From NCBI RefSeq assembly GCF_026210795.1, contig NC_089435.1:3100001-3164000 (forward strand): a stretch of 64,000 nt of DNA, in the 5' to 3' direction. The notes under the pieces were generated by a model. It was not told the DNA's origin. It saw nothing but the letters and a program-made list of their open reading frames with translations, and searched no databases. A program made the position numbers and the translations under genes. This stretch comes from Rhizophagus irregularis (lineage: Eukaryota; Glomeromycota; Glomeromycetes; Glomerales; Glomeraceae). Each line of letters opens with the position of its first letter. Position 1 is the first letter of the stretch. This document shows, piece after piece, positions 37,581 through 50,382 of the stretch.

Positions 37581-38606
37581 CATTAGGGTTAACTCAAGAG
37601 TTTATGTAATATATAAAATTCAATGATACAAAGAGTACACCCGTAGTATCCTCGTAAATAGTTATGAAGAAAGACAAGGAGAATATATGAAGTTGCAAAA
37701 AAAATATTTGTCATTTTGCACATTGCACTGTAATGGCGGTATATTCGCAATTTTTTATGTATTAGTTGTTGCTTTTGGCAACGATTTATTTTATTGAATA
37801 AATTATATAGTCGTGTAATATACACAATAATTATACTGCTATTTTTGTTACATATGAATACATGCATTAATCGGATGGATTTTGTTATCAATAACAAACA
37901 TACTATCACTAACAGTGTCTATTATTTCATGCATGCAAATGCACGGCTCCATCAAGCAACGCCCGAAGTAAGATACTCGATATCTCTGTCCATGTTTGTA
38001 TTGCAATTCTGACGCTAGATAACTTTTTTCACAATAATATTTTGTACATTCCACAGCAACTGCAGGGTTTATTTCTCAAGCTTTAGCCTGAGATCCGGTA
38101 TTTTCTGGATTCGATTTTTCTACACTTCGTCACTTCGTAGTATGTGAGTGAATTTATTAAGTATTATAGAGATGGTGGCAGTGGTTACCCAAATTATGAT
38201 AAGTATTTTTATTGACAATGTAGAAGATTAAACAACTGATCCTGCCAGAAATTAACTGATCTTGAACAACCGTCACTGAAATTTTATCATGTGATTATAT
38301 TCGAAAAGAAATCAAATTATACTCGGATTGGTTATTGGTGAAAAATCTATACAACCGAAGTGCATACTGTGACCATTTTTAAGAAGCATAATATAAAGCA
38401 AGATGGATTGAGAGCAATAAAGAATATCTTGAATGAAAAGTTTGGCATCAAGATTTACTTTGTCTTACTAGTAAGAGAAATAGAAAAATTTAAGTTTTGG
38501 ATTCCCAAGGTAAGAGTAATTAAATATTATTATCAACTATGACAAAATCTGGTTCTCCAACGACAGAAGCTGACATGTTCTCAGATTTCACAAATAACAA
38601 AGCGTT
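37581..38606. other. Intergenic DNA
   Basis: No clear gene. A 60-codon frame at 38360-38542 has mixed composition (FKKHNIKQDGLRAIKNI) and could be an exon fragment, but I cannot connect it to splice partners or a family. Confidence 0.35.
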
Positions 38607-38690
38607 ACGAAAATAACCACACCAAAAGTATTTGTAGAAGCGTTGGTATAATGACTACACGTGATTCCTAACACGTGCCTTTATAAGCTA
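38607..38690 (+). repeat. tRNA-like dispersed repeat, copy 1
   Basis: Contains a box A-like TTGGTATAATGACTA followed by an ACGTG/CACGT stem around an 8-nt loop. The 25 bases in front (AACCACACCAAAAGTATTTG) match those in front of the copy at 50300. The T-arm half of a tRNA is missing, so it is not a functional tRNA gene. Confidence 0.5.
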
Positions 38691-38699
38691 TCTTTGCAT

Positions 38700-41260
38700 G
38701 ATGATCTCCTGTAGTTGCTCTTCTTTTTATGATTAGTAATTTTTTTAATTTATTTTTTTTAATAACCATAATAGTAATTTTTTAATTTTTTTTTTTTTAC
38801 AATCAGAATTGTTTTCATTTAGTAATTTTTTTTATTAAACAATTTATCTTTTTTTAACGATAGATCATTTGGTAAATTTTTTTAATTTTTTTAATTTTTA
38901 TTATTATTTTTTTTTAATAGATCGTTTAGTAACTTTTTTTTTATTTTCTTAATAGATCGTTTAGTTAATTTTTTTATTTTTTTTAACAACAGAATCATTT
39001 AGTAATTTTCATTTATTTATTTTAATAATAGATCGTTTTTATTTATTTTTTTTTTCTAGAATCAAATTTTTTTTCCAACAATAGATCGGACTTTGCCCTT
39101 TGGTAACTGACATTTACTAATATTAATTAATAGTTAATTCCCTATTGTTATGCCAGTTCTTGTATGCTTATAAAAATAAGCGTATGGGTGTATGTTAAGC
39201 AGAAGGATTATGAATAAAATAAATATTAAATAATGTTAATGAACGCAAAGTGAAATAAACTATATGAAATTATTAGTAAATGTATCACTGTCGATCGATT
39301 TACGAAGGTTACACAATAAAATAAAATGAAATTTCAGTCAAATGCGAATACGGTATTGCACACACGGGCATATACACTCAGACGCAAATACTGACTCACA
39401 AATATAACAAACTATAAAATAAACAATGAGATAATTTATTTAATAAATGCTTTATTAAAATATAACAGAATTATCTATTATTACATTGATTTAGAACGCA
39501 TGTATTTATAACAATAAATTCTATGCTAATCATGTTAAGAATATTAAATAAATGCTATATATTTAACAAATGTAATATGTTAAATATGTGTTATATATTT
39601 AATATGTTGCATATGTTTAACATGTTAAACATATTAAACATTCGTAACATTTGCAACATTCGTAACATTCGTAACATTCGTAACATGATCGCCGGTCATG
39701 TGATTATTCGATTAACACTATTATAAAAAAAATTTACTTTTTTTTTTGCTTCCCGGTAACTGGCGTCATTTTAATATTATTAAGTAATAGTTCTATCAAT
39801 TTTTTTTAGTAATAACAATAAGTTTTGGTGATAAGAATATTTTTTTTTTGTAACAATAGATTTGATAATGGGAATTTTTTTTTGATATAAATTTTTTTTA
39901 AATATATTACTATGATATAATCTTCTGTAATAATACATTCGTATGATAATATTCTTGATGAGAAATTTATATTTTTTTTTGGAACAATTAATTATTCGAG
40001 TCTGAATAAACCATAAATTCTATAATACTTAATATAATAATCATATTGTAAATATAACTACTGTATGTTCAGTATTATATTAAATACAAATCTACATGAT
40101 TGTAAAAGTTAAATAAAATAATAATGCTCTAACCATTATATATTAATAATTAGTAAATACATTAGCTCATTAAACTAGATAAATTCATTACTGTAGAAAG
40201 TTATTTATGTTTTATTATAAAGAAAATTTTAAATTTTAATGAAAGCCTAATTAATAGACTCTAAATATAGGTAATTAGGTGCCATATTACTTTATTACTG
40301 TAACATTGTTTTTTTTAATCCGGTAAATGGTTTATTTTAAGATATCTATCAAGACTTTGCTTGTCCAATTTAATTGAATATTTCACCCTTTGTCATTAAT
40401 AATTTTCGCAGTTGGTTTATCATTCTCATAGTTCTCTGCAAAATCCAAGATTTAAATCTAAAATATTATATTCCTTTATCAATGAATTAATAAAAAAATT
40501 AGTTACGTTCTAATTATAATTCTTAAATTAAATGTAAATTTACGAAAGTGACTTAAAATTTGTAGAAGCTTACCATAAAAATTAGAAATCCTATCTTATT
40601 GAACGAAATGTTTTTTTTTTTAGAATTGTGTGCACATTAAATTTATAATTAATTATGTTTGATATTTGCACAACGGAAATCTCTGCGTAGTAATCATTGT
40701 TTTTTTATTGTTCCTCTACATTCTCGGACAACAAAGGCTTTTTAAAAAGGTTTTATGGGTCATATAATTTATATATTAATTGATTAAGAAAGTCAAAAAA
40801 AAAATTTTATTATTTTCACGCTAAGTTAATGCAACTGCGCCATATTATTGTCCCCACGTGAATTTTCTGCAAGAAGGAGCCGAGCAATACATAGAAAGGT
40901 AACCCAAATAAAGTGTAGATCCTTCCTTTTTGTTAATGACAGGCGGCATTATGTCATTCCCTGAAGAGATACATAGAGCTAATAGTGAATGAGTGCCAAT
41001 CTCTTGTTACCTATTTATATATTGCAAAGTTCCGTTACTTCGATACCTATAGAATTTATTTATTCTTTGATGGAATTCTTGTTAAATTTCATTCCAAAAT
41101 AAGCTTCTAGATTATTTACTCGCAAGGAATGAATGCATAGAATTTTTCATGGAAATTTGGAAAAAAATTCCGTGTTAAATTTTACTACATATATATATAC
41201 TAGAAAGTTTACTTGAACGTTACAAATAAATGAAATTTTTATTTTAGATAATTTGAAGTA
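38700..41260. other. AT-rich intergenic DNA with T-rich and TTCGTAACA-type repeats
   Basis: T-rich low complexity at about 38730-39070, with several ATAGATCGTTTAGTAA-type motifs. At 39640-39690 the 10-mer CATTCGTAAC repeats four to five times after a run of TTAAACATATT-like motifs. No gene is visible. Confidence 0.45.
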
Positions 41261-43289
41261 ATGGAGCAACCAGTATATTATAAACATAAAATTGACTTTT
41301 TAATATCGGACAACACGCCTTCAATTCAGCCGACACAAAACTCACAAAACATATATAAGAAATGTAATGAATGTAATAGAAAAAGAAAAATTTTTGATAA
41401 AAGTCACGAGATTTGTCACGTGTGTTACAATATAAAGACTATACTTAAGCCTAAACAAAGTGGAAACAAAGTTGTTGACGATTTTATCAGATATACTCAA
41501 AGTAATTATGCTTTTATAGAAGATGGTAAAATGGAGCTTATTCCTTATGATCAATTCACCAATATAGAATTTATTGCTGAAGGAGGATTTAGTAAAATTT
41601 ATAAAGCTACTTGGGTTGATGGTCCTATCAATAATTGGAATAGGATTAAAGATGATTATTGGAATATTACTCGTAGAAAAAATTATACCGTTGTTCTCAA
41701 AAAGCTTAACAATTCTAAAAACATTACACCCAAGGAACTGAATGAGGTATGGCAAATTCTATATGTTTTAAATCTTCAATATGATGATGATAAATTAATT
41801 AGTTCAAGATATTTTATCAGATTTATTCAGATAAGAATGCACATAAAAGTTATATTAGTAATTATTTTGGAATTACTCAAGATCCTATTACCAAAGATAT
41901 TATAATTATTATGCCATATTATAATTCAGGTGATTTGATACATTATATAAGTAACGAATTTTATAATATTAATTGGGGAACAAAGTTGAATAAATTATGT
42001 TATATAGCAATTGGACTTAATAATATACACAAAGCAAAAATTGTTCACAGGGATTTACATAGTGGAAATATCTTCTTCGATGGACATACTGCGCATATAG
42101 GTGATCTTGGAATAAGTAAATCTGCAATTGAATGTACAGAAGATAGCAATGAGAATTATGGTATTATTCCTTATATGGCACCAGTTATTTTTCAAGGGCA
42201 AAAATATACAGAAGCTTCGGATATATATAGTTATGGGATGATTATGTGGGAATTTATGACAGGTAGAAGGCCTTTTTGGAATGAAAATCATGATATTGAA
42301 CTTATAATCAAAATATGTGATGGTTTACGACCATCAATTGTTACAAATGCACCTAAAGAATATATTGAATTAATGAAAGAATGCTGGCATTCTGATCCAG
42401 AACAAAGACCAAATGTTAATAATATATCTGGCAAAATTTGGGCAATGTTTATAAATGAAAATGATAGTACAAGTTTAACTAAAATTATAAAATCATCAGA
42501 TATTGGACCTGTAACAATAAATAATCTAGGCGCCGTTTATAAGAGTAGACCTTTAAGTCACATGATTCAATCTGCAATGTCATTAAGGAGTTCAAGAAGT
42601 CAATCTATCGGTAAATAATTTTATTATACTGAATACTGCAGAAAAATTCTGACTTTTTTTTTAATAATTATTTAGATCCATTAGATCCATTTTATTATTA
42701 TCAGAAAAATAGCAAGGCATCTTCTGCTGGTAATTACTCGGGTTTCGTTTAATGTGACGTTTGTATTAATATTAATAATATTATAATTTTAAAGATAAAA
42801 GAAAGGTTGATAAAGGTTCGGTTGAAGACAGTAATATCAACGGTATGATAAAGTTAGATTCCATGCATAATTATCTAATAAAAATTGATAACCCTATATA
42901 TTTTATTGTGTCTTCAATTATTTTAATTTTCATTTACGAATTTTTTTTAAAAATACAATTTAGATCAAAGTATTAAAAGGAGAAAATTATTTGAGAATGA
43001 AAATTATGGTAAGCAAATTCTATTTTTAGATAAATAACATTTTTATTATTATGTAAATTCTTAACTTTAAATAGATTTAAATTCTTCTTTAGATTATCTT
43101 ACGAAAGAAATCGAATTAGATATTAACGCAAATATGAGTCAACAACAACATAACGGTGAGTAAATACTCTGTTTTTCTTTTAAAAATATATAAATAATAG
43201 TTTTAATTTTTTTTTAATTTATAAAAATAGAATATGTTACCAAGGAATTTGATATAGATATTAATAATATTGATGAGTCAAATTTATAG
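41261..43289 (+). CDS. TKL-like protein kinase, seven exons
   Basis: Exons: 41261-41746, 41809-42610, 42676-42729, 42795-42842, 42964-43008, 43075-43155, 43231-43289; 524 residues. The first intron is phase 0; the other five are all phase 1 with clean GT and AG ends, and the frame stays open to TAG at 43287. An N-terminal CX2C...CX2C zinc-ribbon-like part (residues 35-55) precedes the kinase domain: glycine loop AEGGFSKIYKA (106-116), Lys in VVLKK (about 147), HRDLHSGN (242-249), DLG (261-263). The usual APE motif reads APV (286-288). The four small tail exons are acidic/Lys-rich and low in conservation. It probably phosphorylates Ser/Thr in the cytoplasm; target unknown. The APV change could weaken activity. 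Confidence 0.85.
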
Positions 43290-44043
43290 TATTAATTTTT
43301 ATATTAACTTGTGGTTGTAGTGTAGTCTAACCTTACATTATAAAAGTTTGGGTTAGTTTTTCTTTTCTCCATTTTTTTTTAATTTAATAGTTGAATATTA
43401 GTTATATGTATATGTATTTAATATAGCAAATAGAACGAATTTTCTTTTTATGTATTCGTAAACAAAACCTTATTTTTTTTTTCACAAATGACATAAATTT
43501 TACGTTAGATACTCACGCCACTTTAAAGGTTTTGTATAAATATATTTTTTATTGGCTCAATGTGAGCACAAAATAATTTGTCTTTATTTAATGTATAATA
43601 ATTTTCGCGAATTTATTTTGAATTGCAAAACGTATACTTTTATAATTATTTATTTATAATATGATTTTTGTGCAAATAAAGAGTTTGATAATTCACTAAT
43701 AAGAAAATATTTTATTTGATGGTCAAACGTAATATATTTTTTTAATGTTAAAAATTAGCCCAACTATATTATATGATTACAAGGTTGGTAGCGTATGTGT
43801 CTATTATGTATTGCAGTGAAAAAAAAAACAAGTAGTTGACTCCTAACTTTCTAACATAAAAATATGAAGTATTAAATTGACATTCATATTATTATTTTGA
43901 TAATCGTACCTAGTTGTTCTGACCAACTACCCCAAGAGCACCCCAAAAAATTCTGCGTAAATCATGTGATCATCACATATCACATGATTGAGATTAAAGT
44001 TTACATAAATAATAATTAATTAAATAACTTTATTACTTTCAAT
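43290..44043. other. AT-rich intergenic DNA
   Basis: I see no gene here. Confidence 0.45.
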
Positions 44044-44343
44044 ATGGATATTGTAACTACTGGTAATTTACAAAAATGTAAAAAATGTCAAAAAAATTTA
44101 CCTCTAGAAGCTTTCATTAATGAAAATACTCAGCAAATTAAAACTTGTAATATATGTCGTCATAAAGCTACTTTGCAATATAAACAATCTAATCAATCTA
44201 ACACAGAGGTAGGACTTTTAACTCTAGAAGAAATGTCAAAACAACTATTTGAAAGAATTTTAGAAATCAACACTAATGAATATTTAACTAGTAGAGTAGA
44301 TTTTAATTGCAATGTTTCAAAAATTTATTCGACCATGTCTTGA
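44044..44343 (+). CDS. Small zinc-ribbon-like protein, probably truncated
   Basis: An ATG frame of 99 codons. The N-terminus has CKKC (residues 12-15) and, 20 residues on, CNIC (about 36-39), a CX2C...CX2C zinc-ribbon arrangement; a similar pair stands at the N-terminus of the kinase at 41261. The rest is hydrophilic with a helix (TLEEMSKQLFERILEI). The stop at 44341 looks premature, because the following sequence still encodes plausible residues in another frame. I think it is the start of a larger family member that has decayed. Function unknown. Confidence 0.5.
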   Translation: MDIVTTGNLQKCKKCQKNLPLEAFINENTQQIKTCNICRHKATLQYKQSNQSNTEVGLLTLEEMSKQLFERILEINTNEYLTSRVDFNCNVSKIYSTMS

Positions 44344-46836
44344 TTTGGTAATTTATATTCTTCTTACTCGTTTAATTCCACATCATCAACAACAATATAA
44401 TAAATATTTATGTGGTTGGGAAAAACTTTCATGGTGAAAAGATTTAAAAGGGAGTGGAATAATTTGCAAAAAAAGAAATTAATAATAAGTATGAAAGACA
44501 GATTACAAATCCATGCACTTGGAAAGATCATAATAAACAGAAGTGATTTATAGGCAGTAAATTAATAAATTTATGAAATATTTTCTTAATTTAATTGAAA
44601 TTTGTAGTAGCTTTACGTAAAGATATTTCTCTCAAATGAATATATTACAAATTTTCGTTCACCTTAAGTCCGAAAAATTTTATCAATAGTGATAGAGCTT
44701 TAGCACATATTAAACTACCAAATATTTTTCCAGAAATTTTTCAGAGATAAAATTTTAATATTACAATAAATATTTTAAGTTATAACGATTTTCTAAATTT
44801 TTACAATAAAAAATAAACTATTTTTTAGATATGTTTATGTTTTTTGGAGGGTATGATTTCTAGTTATAAAAATAAAAAATACGGTTTTCAAAAACTGTAA
44901 AAAAGGAAAGAAAAAAATAATATTTATTGCAGATTTTCATGTTACGTTTGTTTTAATATGTGTTCAACAATACTCGTGGTTACCCGCATGAATTATTTTT
45001 ACATTTTGGTTTTTTTTAAAAAAAATTTCTATAGCTTAATGAGTTTAATGTTGAATTAAATTTTCACATTAACGTTTTTATCGGTAACTTTTTTCATTTA
45101 AATCACGCATTCATTAATACATATATTTTTTACTTGAATATTTGATAGCCCACAAACATATTCTAGTAGTCAGCAATGATGTAATTAGAATCAATGGACT
45201 AATCTTTATATATATATATATATTGTTTTTATAAAGTAAATAAGCAATTTATTTAGTAAAAAATAACTATGTACTTTGATATTATTATCAAATCAAAGTA
45301 CACATTAAGTTTGGGATCTCCCTCCTTCTCCTGTAACTGTATATAAATATACCTTTTTGTCCCTCGAGAGTATCCTAAACATATTGTCCTGTTTGTGAAC
45401 GCAACAGTTGGTGAAAAAAATCACGTTAAACAACGTGAATATGGAAAGCTTGTTAGGTGTATAGAACTTCATGATTTGGATGATGATAACATTAACTGTT
45501 AATCAATAAATTATTATCATAGTAGAATAGTAGATGCGTGTCCCGAAATTTCTCACATAAGAATTTATAATTGTCCCAGAATCCACTTTCGTTTATGATT
45601 TCCAGCTATCGCAATGTAATCCACGGTATCATATTACAATAGAGAAGTTCTCGCATTGATACTGCAGATTTCTTTAGATGTGTGAGAATTTGGTAGTGGG
45701 TTTTTCTTTGAGCCATTTATTTTAACAAAACGTTCATTAACGCTTCAATCTTTAGTTTCAAAAAAAATTTTCGGACCTTTAAAAAAACGGGGTTTAACTT
45801 TTTTTTTTGCTTTTTTCGTAAGAACTTTGACTCCAACTCGAATATGGAAGAATCGGATAAGTTTTTGAATATTTTAAAAACGTTTTACATTTTTATTAAT
45901 TTAAAATTCGCATTAATTTAGTGGGATTACTATTTTTATTTTAAATTATTCCTTGATTGCTTCTCTCTTTTTAAGACAGATTGTTCTTCAGGTATTTGTT
46001 GCATGGGAATTCAGTAACTTTTCTTTTCTTTGAACTATTTTTTAACGAAATGCTTACTAACGTTTCGTTTTGCTTTTTCTAGTTGGGTATAGACACGTGG
46101 AATTTAGTTGGATTATTTCTTTTTTAGGAAGCCAGCTTTTTGGGTCTCTCTGGATCACTTTGGATGTATTGTATTTCAATAAGTTTTTTTTCTTTGATTT
46201 ATTTGTATTAACGAACAGTTACTCACACTTTGTTCTTTTTTTCTCAGTGGTTTCTTCACGCAGAGTTTTTCTGTTTTTCCTTGATAGTACTGGTGTCTAA
46301 ATCAAAAAGAGATAAATGATGTAAGAAAAATGAATGCAAAGTGACTGCACAAAGAAAGGAAGTGGAGAGAAGAAACTTGATCACAAGGAGGGAAGAGAGT
46401 ATGCAGAGAAATTTAAATGAAGACAAATAAATCTTCTGTAAAATTGGAAGTGTATTTCGTTAAGTAATTACTAAAAAATAGGAAGAACTAGCGGAATAAC
46501 TGGAAGAGAGAGAAAATAGGTAATATAATAACTACAATTCTTTTATCTGTTGGATGCAGGTTTTTGATATTGTATGATCAAAAATTCAGTTAGGAGAATA
46601 AATGTTAACAATTTTACATTTGACAATTAAATTTACAATGTATTTTACAATTAAATAGTATTTTACAATAATTTGCTACAATTAATATTCTTTTTTATTA
46701 AATTAGTGTTAGCTAAAAAATTTACTTTGAGAAAATATTCTATGAATGATTGTGATAAGTTGTCTCACAAAAAAAATAAAATAACATGTAATATAAATTA
46801 AATGCAATAGACTATTTTTATTAATGCTTCTTCAGC
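44344..46836. other. Intergenic DNA with one dispersed repeat
   Basis: No gene is supported. A 35-codon frame at 45397-45502 (HVKQREYGKLVRCIELHDL) may be a coding relic. T-rich sequence at 45720-46300 gives a Phe/Ser-rich open frame (46070-46300) that I regard as chance. Confidence 0.4.
44873..45212. repeat. Dispersed repeat, copy A
   Basis: Matches 51228-51665 in the same orientation: ATACGGTTTTC[AT][AT]AAACTG, TTAACGTTTTTATCGG, TTTGATAGCCCACAAACATA, CTAGTAGTCAGCAATGATRT and GGACTAATCTTT occur in the same order. Probably a transposon fragment; class unknown. Confidence 0.7.
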
Positions 46837-47296
46837 CAACCAAATACACCTATATGTTATATTGATTTGATGAAACAGTGTTGGGATTCGAATCCAAATA
46901 ATAGACCAGAAGCAGATAAAATTTTTGAATTAATTACATTATTTTGGATCTCATATATGTATGATGTGACCATCCTTTAAAGGATTCATGGAGTTTGAAA
47001 AGGAATATGAAATTGAAAAACAATTTAAAGAAGCAGAAGAATACAGAAGATCAAAACCTATTGCTTTTGGTGAAAGTACTCATCCACAAGCTGTTTATAA
47101 ATCTCGGTTACTTAATCCTTTTACAAAAAATATCCCAAAATTTGATAATAATACAGTGATTTTACAAAGTAAGTCTTATAATTTTTATTTTTAATAAATA
47201 TTATAATTGAATTTATCTAATCTAAAATCAATTCTTTATACAGATTATCATTCATGGATGATACAAATGAATAAAATGAATCAAATTTATTTTTAG
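46837..47296 (+). pseudogene. Fragment of a protein kinase gene, C-terminal part
   Basis: Opens with the end of a kinase C-lobe, CYIDLMKQCWDSNPNNRP (about 46853-46906), and then an early TAA at 46978. A second readable part (46988-47170) encodes FKEAEEYRRSKPI and YKSRLLNPFTKNIPKF, the usual tail of this kinase family, followed by an intron (GTAAGT...ATACAG, 47171-47251) and a short last exon ending at TAG 47294-47296. The N-lobe and catalytic loop are missing. It is therefore a 5'-truncated relic lying between two intact kinase genes. Confidence 0.8.
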
Positions 47297-48741
47297 TATA
47301 GGTTATATTATCTTATAGCATTATATTATTTATCATATATATTTATTTATTTATGTACAACACTGATTATAGAGTACATGTAAATTTTATTTTTTATATT
47401 TTTTATATAAATAAAATCAGTTTGTAATTGAACAGATAACTTCAGATTTACTTACATTCCTAATTTTCGGTTGTTGATCAAATTATTCTATACTAACAAT
47501 ATACAATATAATGAAAAATGTGAATCTAATACATAAAATACTAAAAATGATTAATGCATTTCAGATATGATTATCAGTTCGTTATAATAAATTTCAGATT
47601 ATTAGTTACGTGTTTTATGGTAAATTATTGGATTTTAAAATTAAGTTGCCAATCCGTAAAACATTAGTTGTAACATTAATATATTACATATTACAGTTTT
47701 ACATTTAAACAATCAACAAAATTACCCAATAAACAAAAAATAAAAATATTCTTATAATAAATTGATTTGTATATGAAGACTGTTCAACGTGCTCTTTTAA
47801 ATTACCTAAATCACTGACTTCAACTTTGCAAATTTTATTCAATATTATTTAAGTCATTACAATGTAATATCAAATTCACTTTTTTTACTGTAAACATGAA
47901 TAATCATAATTATATTAGTTATTAGTGACAGGATCAAAAAATTTTTCACGTAAAATGACTGACTAAATAAAGTTTTTTACGATAATCTAACTTCACATAT
48001 TACGATTGTTACGTGGAAATGTGGAATCAATGTAATGATACTGACTGACTGACTGTAGACACTAGACAGTCTAGACACGCTTAATTGATGATCACATGAT
48101 ACAAACATCTACAATCTACATGGAAACAAAATTATACTATACGTTAATTAAGTAAAAATGATGCACGTATCTGTCGTATCATCATATGATACCCTGTCGA
48201 TCCGTTTTTTATACGCAATCTTTTTTCTGTAAAAGGCTTATATTCCGGAATTAATAACCTTATATCACGGAATTTATCGAATTATTTACATTTTCCGTGA
48301 ATGGATCCGTGAAAAGCTCATTTTTACGGAGTATTTACAGAAATAACGGATAAAATTTTTTTTATAGGGTATAAAATAATTAAAAATTACATGAATGAGG
48401 TTGCATTACGAATTCCAGAAAAAATCAAAATCCTGATAATTTTTTAATTTTATCCCATAGTTTTGTTAATTGGAAATTACATGAGACAAAAACACTTATT
48501 TTCACGGTTAGTCTGATGATCAGAATAGTCAACCTACAGCAGATAGTAAACGATTTCTGAAATTAAGTGCACCAAAACTCTTTATGAATCTGAGACAAAA
48601 TGTAAATAATACGATTTATTTCCGATCTCAGAATCATAGAAAGAATTTCAAATTTCGAAATGATATTTAAAAAAGCTTAATAAAGAATAAGATTTGCGCA
48701 AATAACTAGCCTATACCATATTGATATACGTAATAAGAGTG
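47297..48741. other. Intergenic DNA
   Basis: No gene is visible; one MITE candidate lies inside and is listed separately. Confidence 0.45.
48192..48369. mobile_element. Candidate MITE, 178 bp
   Basis: Ends CCCT...AGGG with TA on both sides (48190-48191 and 48370-48371). The inside has several CCGT/ACGG motifs in both orientations, like the larger candidate at 17827-19599, which also starts CCCTATA. The terminal match is short, so support is limited. Confidence 0.35.
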
Positions 48742-48749
48742 TATAAATA
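48742..48749 (+). promoter_or_regulatory. TATA box of the secreted-protein gene
   Basis: TATAAATA stands 57 bases before the start codon at 48807, a fitting distance for a short 5' leader. It is the best TATA match directly before a gene in this window. Confidence 0.55.
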
Positions 48750-48806
48750 GTGTGATCTCCTACATTTACATCCTTCTACAAAAACAACTTAAAGCACAAG
48801 TAGAGT

Positions 48807-49526
48807 ATGTTTGCTAAATTGTGTATATACGCTTTCTCTTTAATTGCGATCACAACTATAACCATAGGAGTACCTCTAGAGGTATCATCAAAATTGACTA
48901 GTCGCCGTGCTCAATTGGAAAAGTATGGAACACTGAATCAGCAGTCTCTGAGTCGTCGTGGACATTTGAATAAGCGATTTCAACTTGTCGAGTGTTTAGA
49001 TGGGAACGATGTACTCATTGATTCATATTGTGACAAATTAAGAAAAATAATTGTTCATTGTCAACATCCTGATGGTAAACTCATCACTTTTAATAAATCA
49101 TGTAAAAAGGACGAAGTTTGTATTGATTATAATGATGCTAATGAAAATCATCAGTCAGTTTGTATGGAAAAGCTATATATCAGAACATGGACTAGTATTG
49201 AATATAATAAACTTTCCTGTTCATCTGATACAGCATACATTCAAGGAGGAGATTTGCATACCGGAGTGAATACGTATGATGGAGATGGGAATCCAGCGGA
49301 AGTGTATGAACTGCAGACGTTTTTGTCAGAACAAGTAGTTGAATCTAACTTTTATAAACACAATATCACTAAAGATTTCCATGATTATAGAAATACTGAA
49401 AGGATCAAATACTGTTTCATTCCAGGCAGCAATCTTAAAATAACAGCTTATGCTGTAGCTATAAATTTTGATCCTAGAGCGGGAAATGATAAAGGAACGC
49501 CTGTACTGGTTGCACCATCGGAATAA
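48807..49526 (+). CDS. Secreted Cys-rich protein, 239 residues
   Basis: Single exon from ATG 48807 to TAA 49524-49526. Residues 1-21 are a typical signal peptide (Lys4, then a hydrophobic core of Leu, Ile, Ala, Thr), with cleavage likely near residue 21. The next part has dibasic sites at 33-34 (RR), 50-51 (RR) and 56-57 (KR), which suggests Kex2-type processing. The mature part holds eight Cys (near 63, 75, 85, 99, 105, 119, 138 and 203), an even number fitting disulfides. No enzymatic motif is seen. It could be a small secreted protein acting at the plant interface, but I recognise no family, so the role is open. A good TATA box and a low-repeat setting support that it is expressed. Confidence 0.85.
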   Translation: MFAKLCIYAFSLIAITTITIGVPLEVSSKLTSRRAQLEKYGTLNQQSLSRRGHLNKRFQLVECLDGNDVLIDSYCDKLRKIIVHCQHPDGKLITFNKSCKKDEVCIDYNDANENHQSVCMEKLYIRTWTSIEYNKLSCSSDTAYIQGGDLHTGVNTYDGDGNPAEVYELQTFLSEQVVESNFYKHNITKDFHDYRNTERIKYCFIPGSNLKITAYAVAINFDPRAGNDKGTPVLVAPSE

Positions 49527-49892
49527 AGTTTTGGATATTTTTATTGATGGAATATTTGTTTGTGTATTTATGAAAGCATGTTTTATTTTATTTTTTAATA
49601 ATTTTATTATTATTTTATCTCTACCAAATTTGTTTAAATACTCTTTCTCCCTTTAAACGAGATCTACTCCAATCATTTTTTAACCGGCACTTTCTCACGT
49701 ATTACTTTACAAAGTTATAATAAAGAATTTTATTTTGAATTTTTTAAACGTGTGCATTTACAAGTGATATTAATGAATAATACGGGAGATATATTTTAGC
49801 ATTTTACAGATATGAAAAAAAATAATAGCTAGGTTTGTATTAGCATCAGCGCTTTCATAATATATTAATGGAAAAAAAAAATCCTAATCCTC

Positions 49893-50215
49893 TTACTCAT
49901 CTGATCCATCGTAATTATTATTGATAGTCATATTAATGGCATTAGCACTTTGCGAAAAAGAAGGGAGGGTAGGCGTGACTGACCTAGAGATAGTAGGAGG
50001 TTCGACGTTGCCGGTCTCGGCATTTCCTTGGAATTTATGGCGACTTTTGAAGATAATTCTCCAGAGGGATGCTTAGGTTGCTTTGAAGAAGAAGTTGAAG
50101 ACGCTTCTTGTGATGTTGATGTTGATGGTGAGCTCGGTTTACCTAATCTTCTAACACTCTCATTGTGTATCTGTTCAAACGGCAACTCTAGCAATATTAA
50201 ATTATTTCTAACCAA
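49893..50215 (-). pseudogene. C-terminal relic of an unknown, Ser-rich protein
   Basis: A minus-strand frame from 50215 encodes a Ser/Pro/Thr-rich segment (PSSPSTSTSQEASSTSSS) and then PRPATSNLLLSLGQSRLPS. A frameshift in a T run near 49955 leads to a frame that ends in a short acidic tail and TAA at 49893. The upstream part is absent: a tRNA-like repeat begins less than 100 bases away. It looks like the last part of a repeated gene, possibly transposon-linked. Confidence 0.5.
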
Positions 50216-50299
50216 ATATGCTTAATTGTTTTATTTAGTTATACTAATTTTATTTTTTATAGCTTATCGTAGTTTATGATTTAACTATTGGTAAAAATA

Positions 50300-50382
50300 G
50301 GTTAAAGCATAACCACACTAAAAGTAATTGTAGCGTTAGTGTAATGGCTACACGTGATCTTAACACGTGCCCTTATGGGGCT
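50300..50382 (+). repeat. tRNA-Lys-like dispersed repeat, copy 2
   Basis: Has a box A match (TTAGTGTAATGGCTA) and a 5-bp anticodon-type stem ACGTG/CACGT around the 7-nt loop ATCTTAA, which puts CTT in the anticodon place (Lys-like). No box B or T-arm follows. It and the copy at 38607 share upstream sequence, so they are members of one repeat, possibly tRNA-derived SINE heads. Confidence 0.5.

Noticed and set aside
50300-50382. Functional tRNA-Lys(CTT) gene
   Set aside because: No T-arm or box B and no acceptor pairing; only the first half is tRNA-like.
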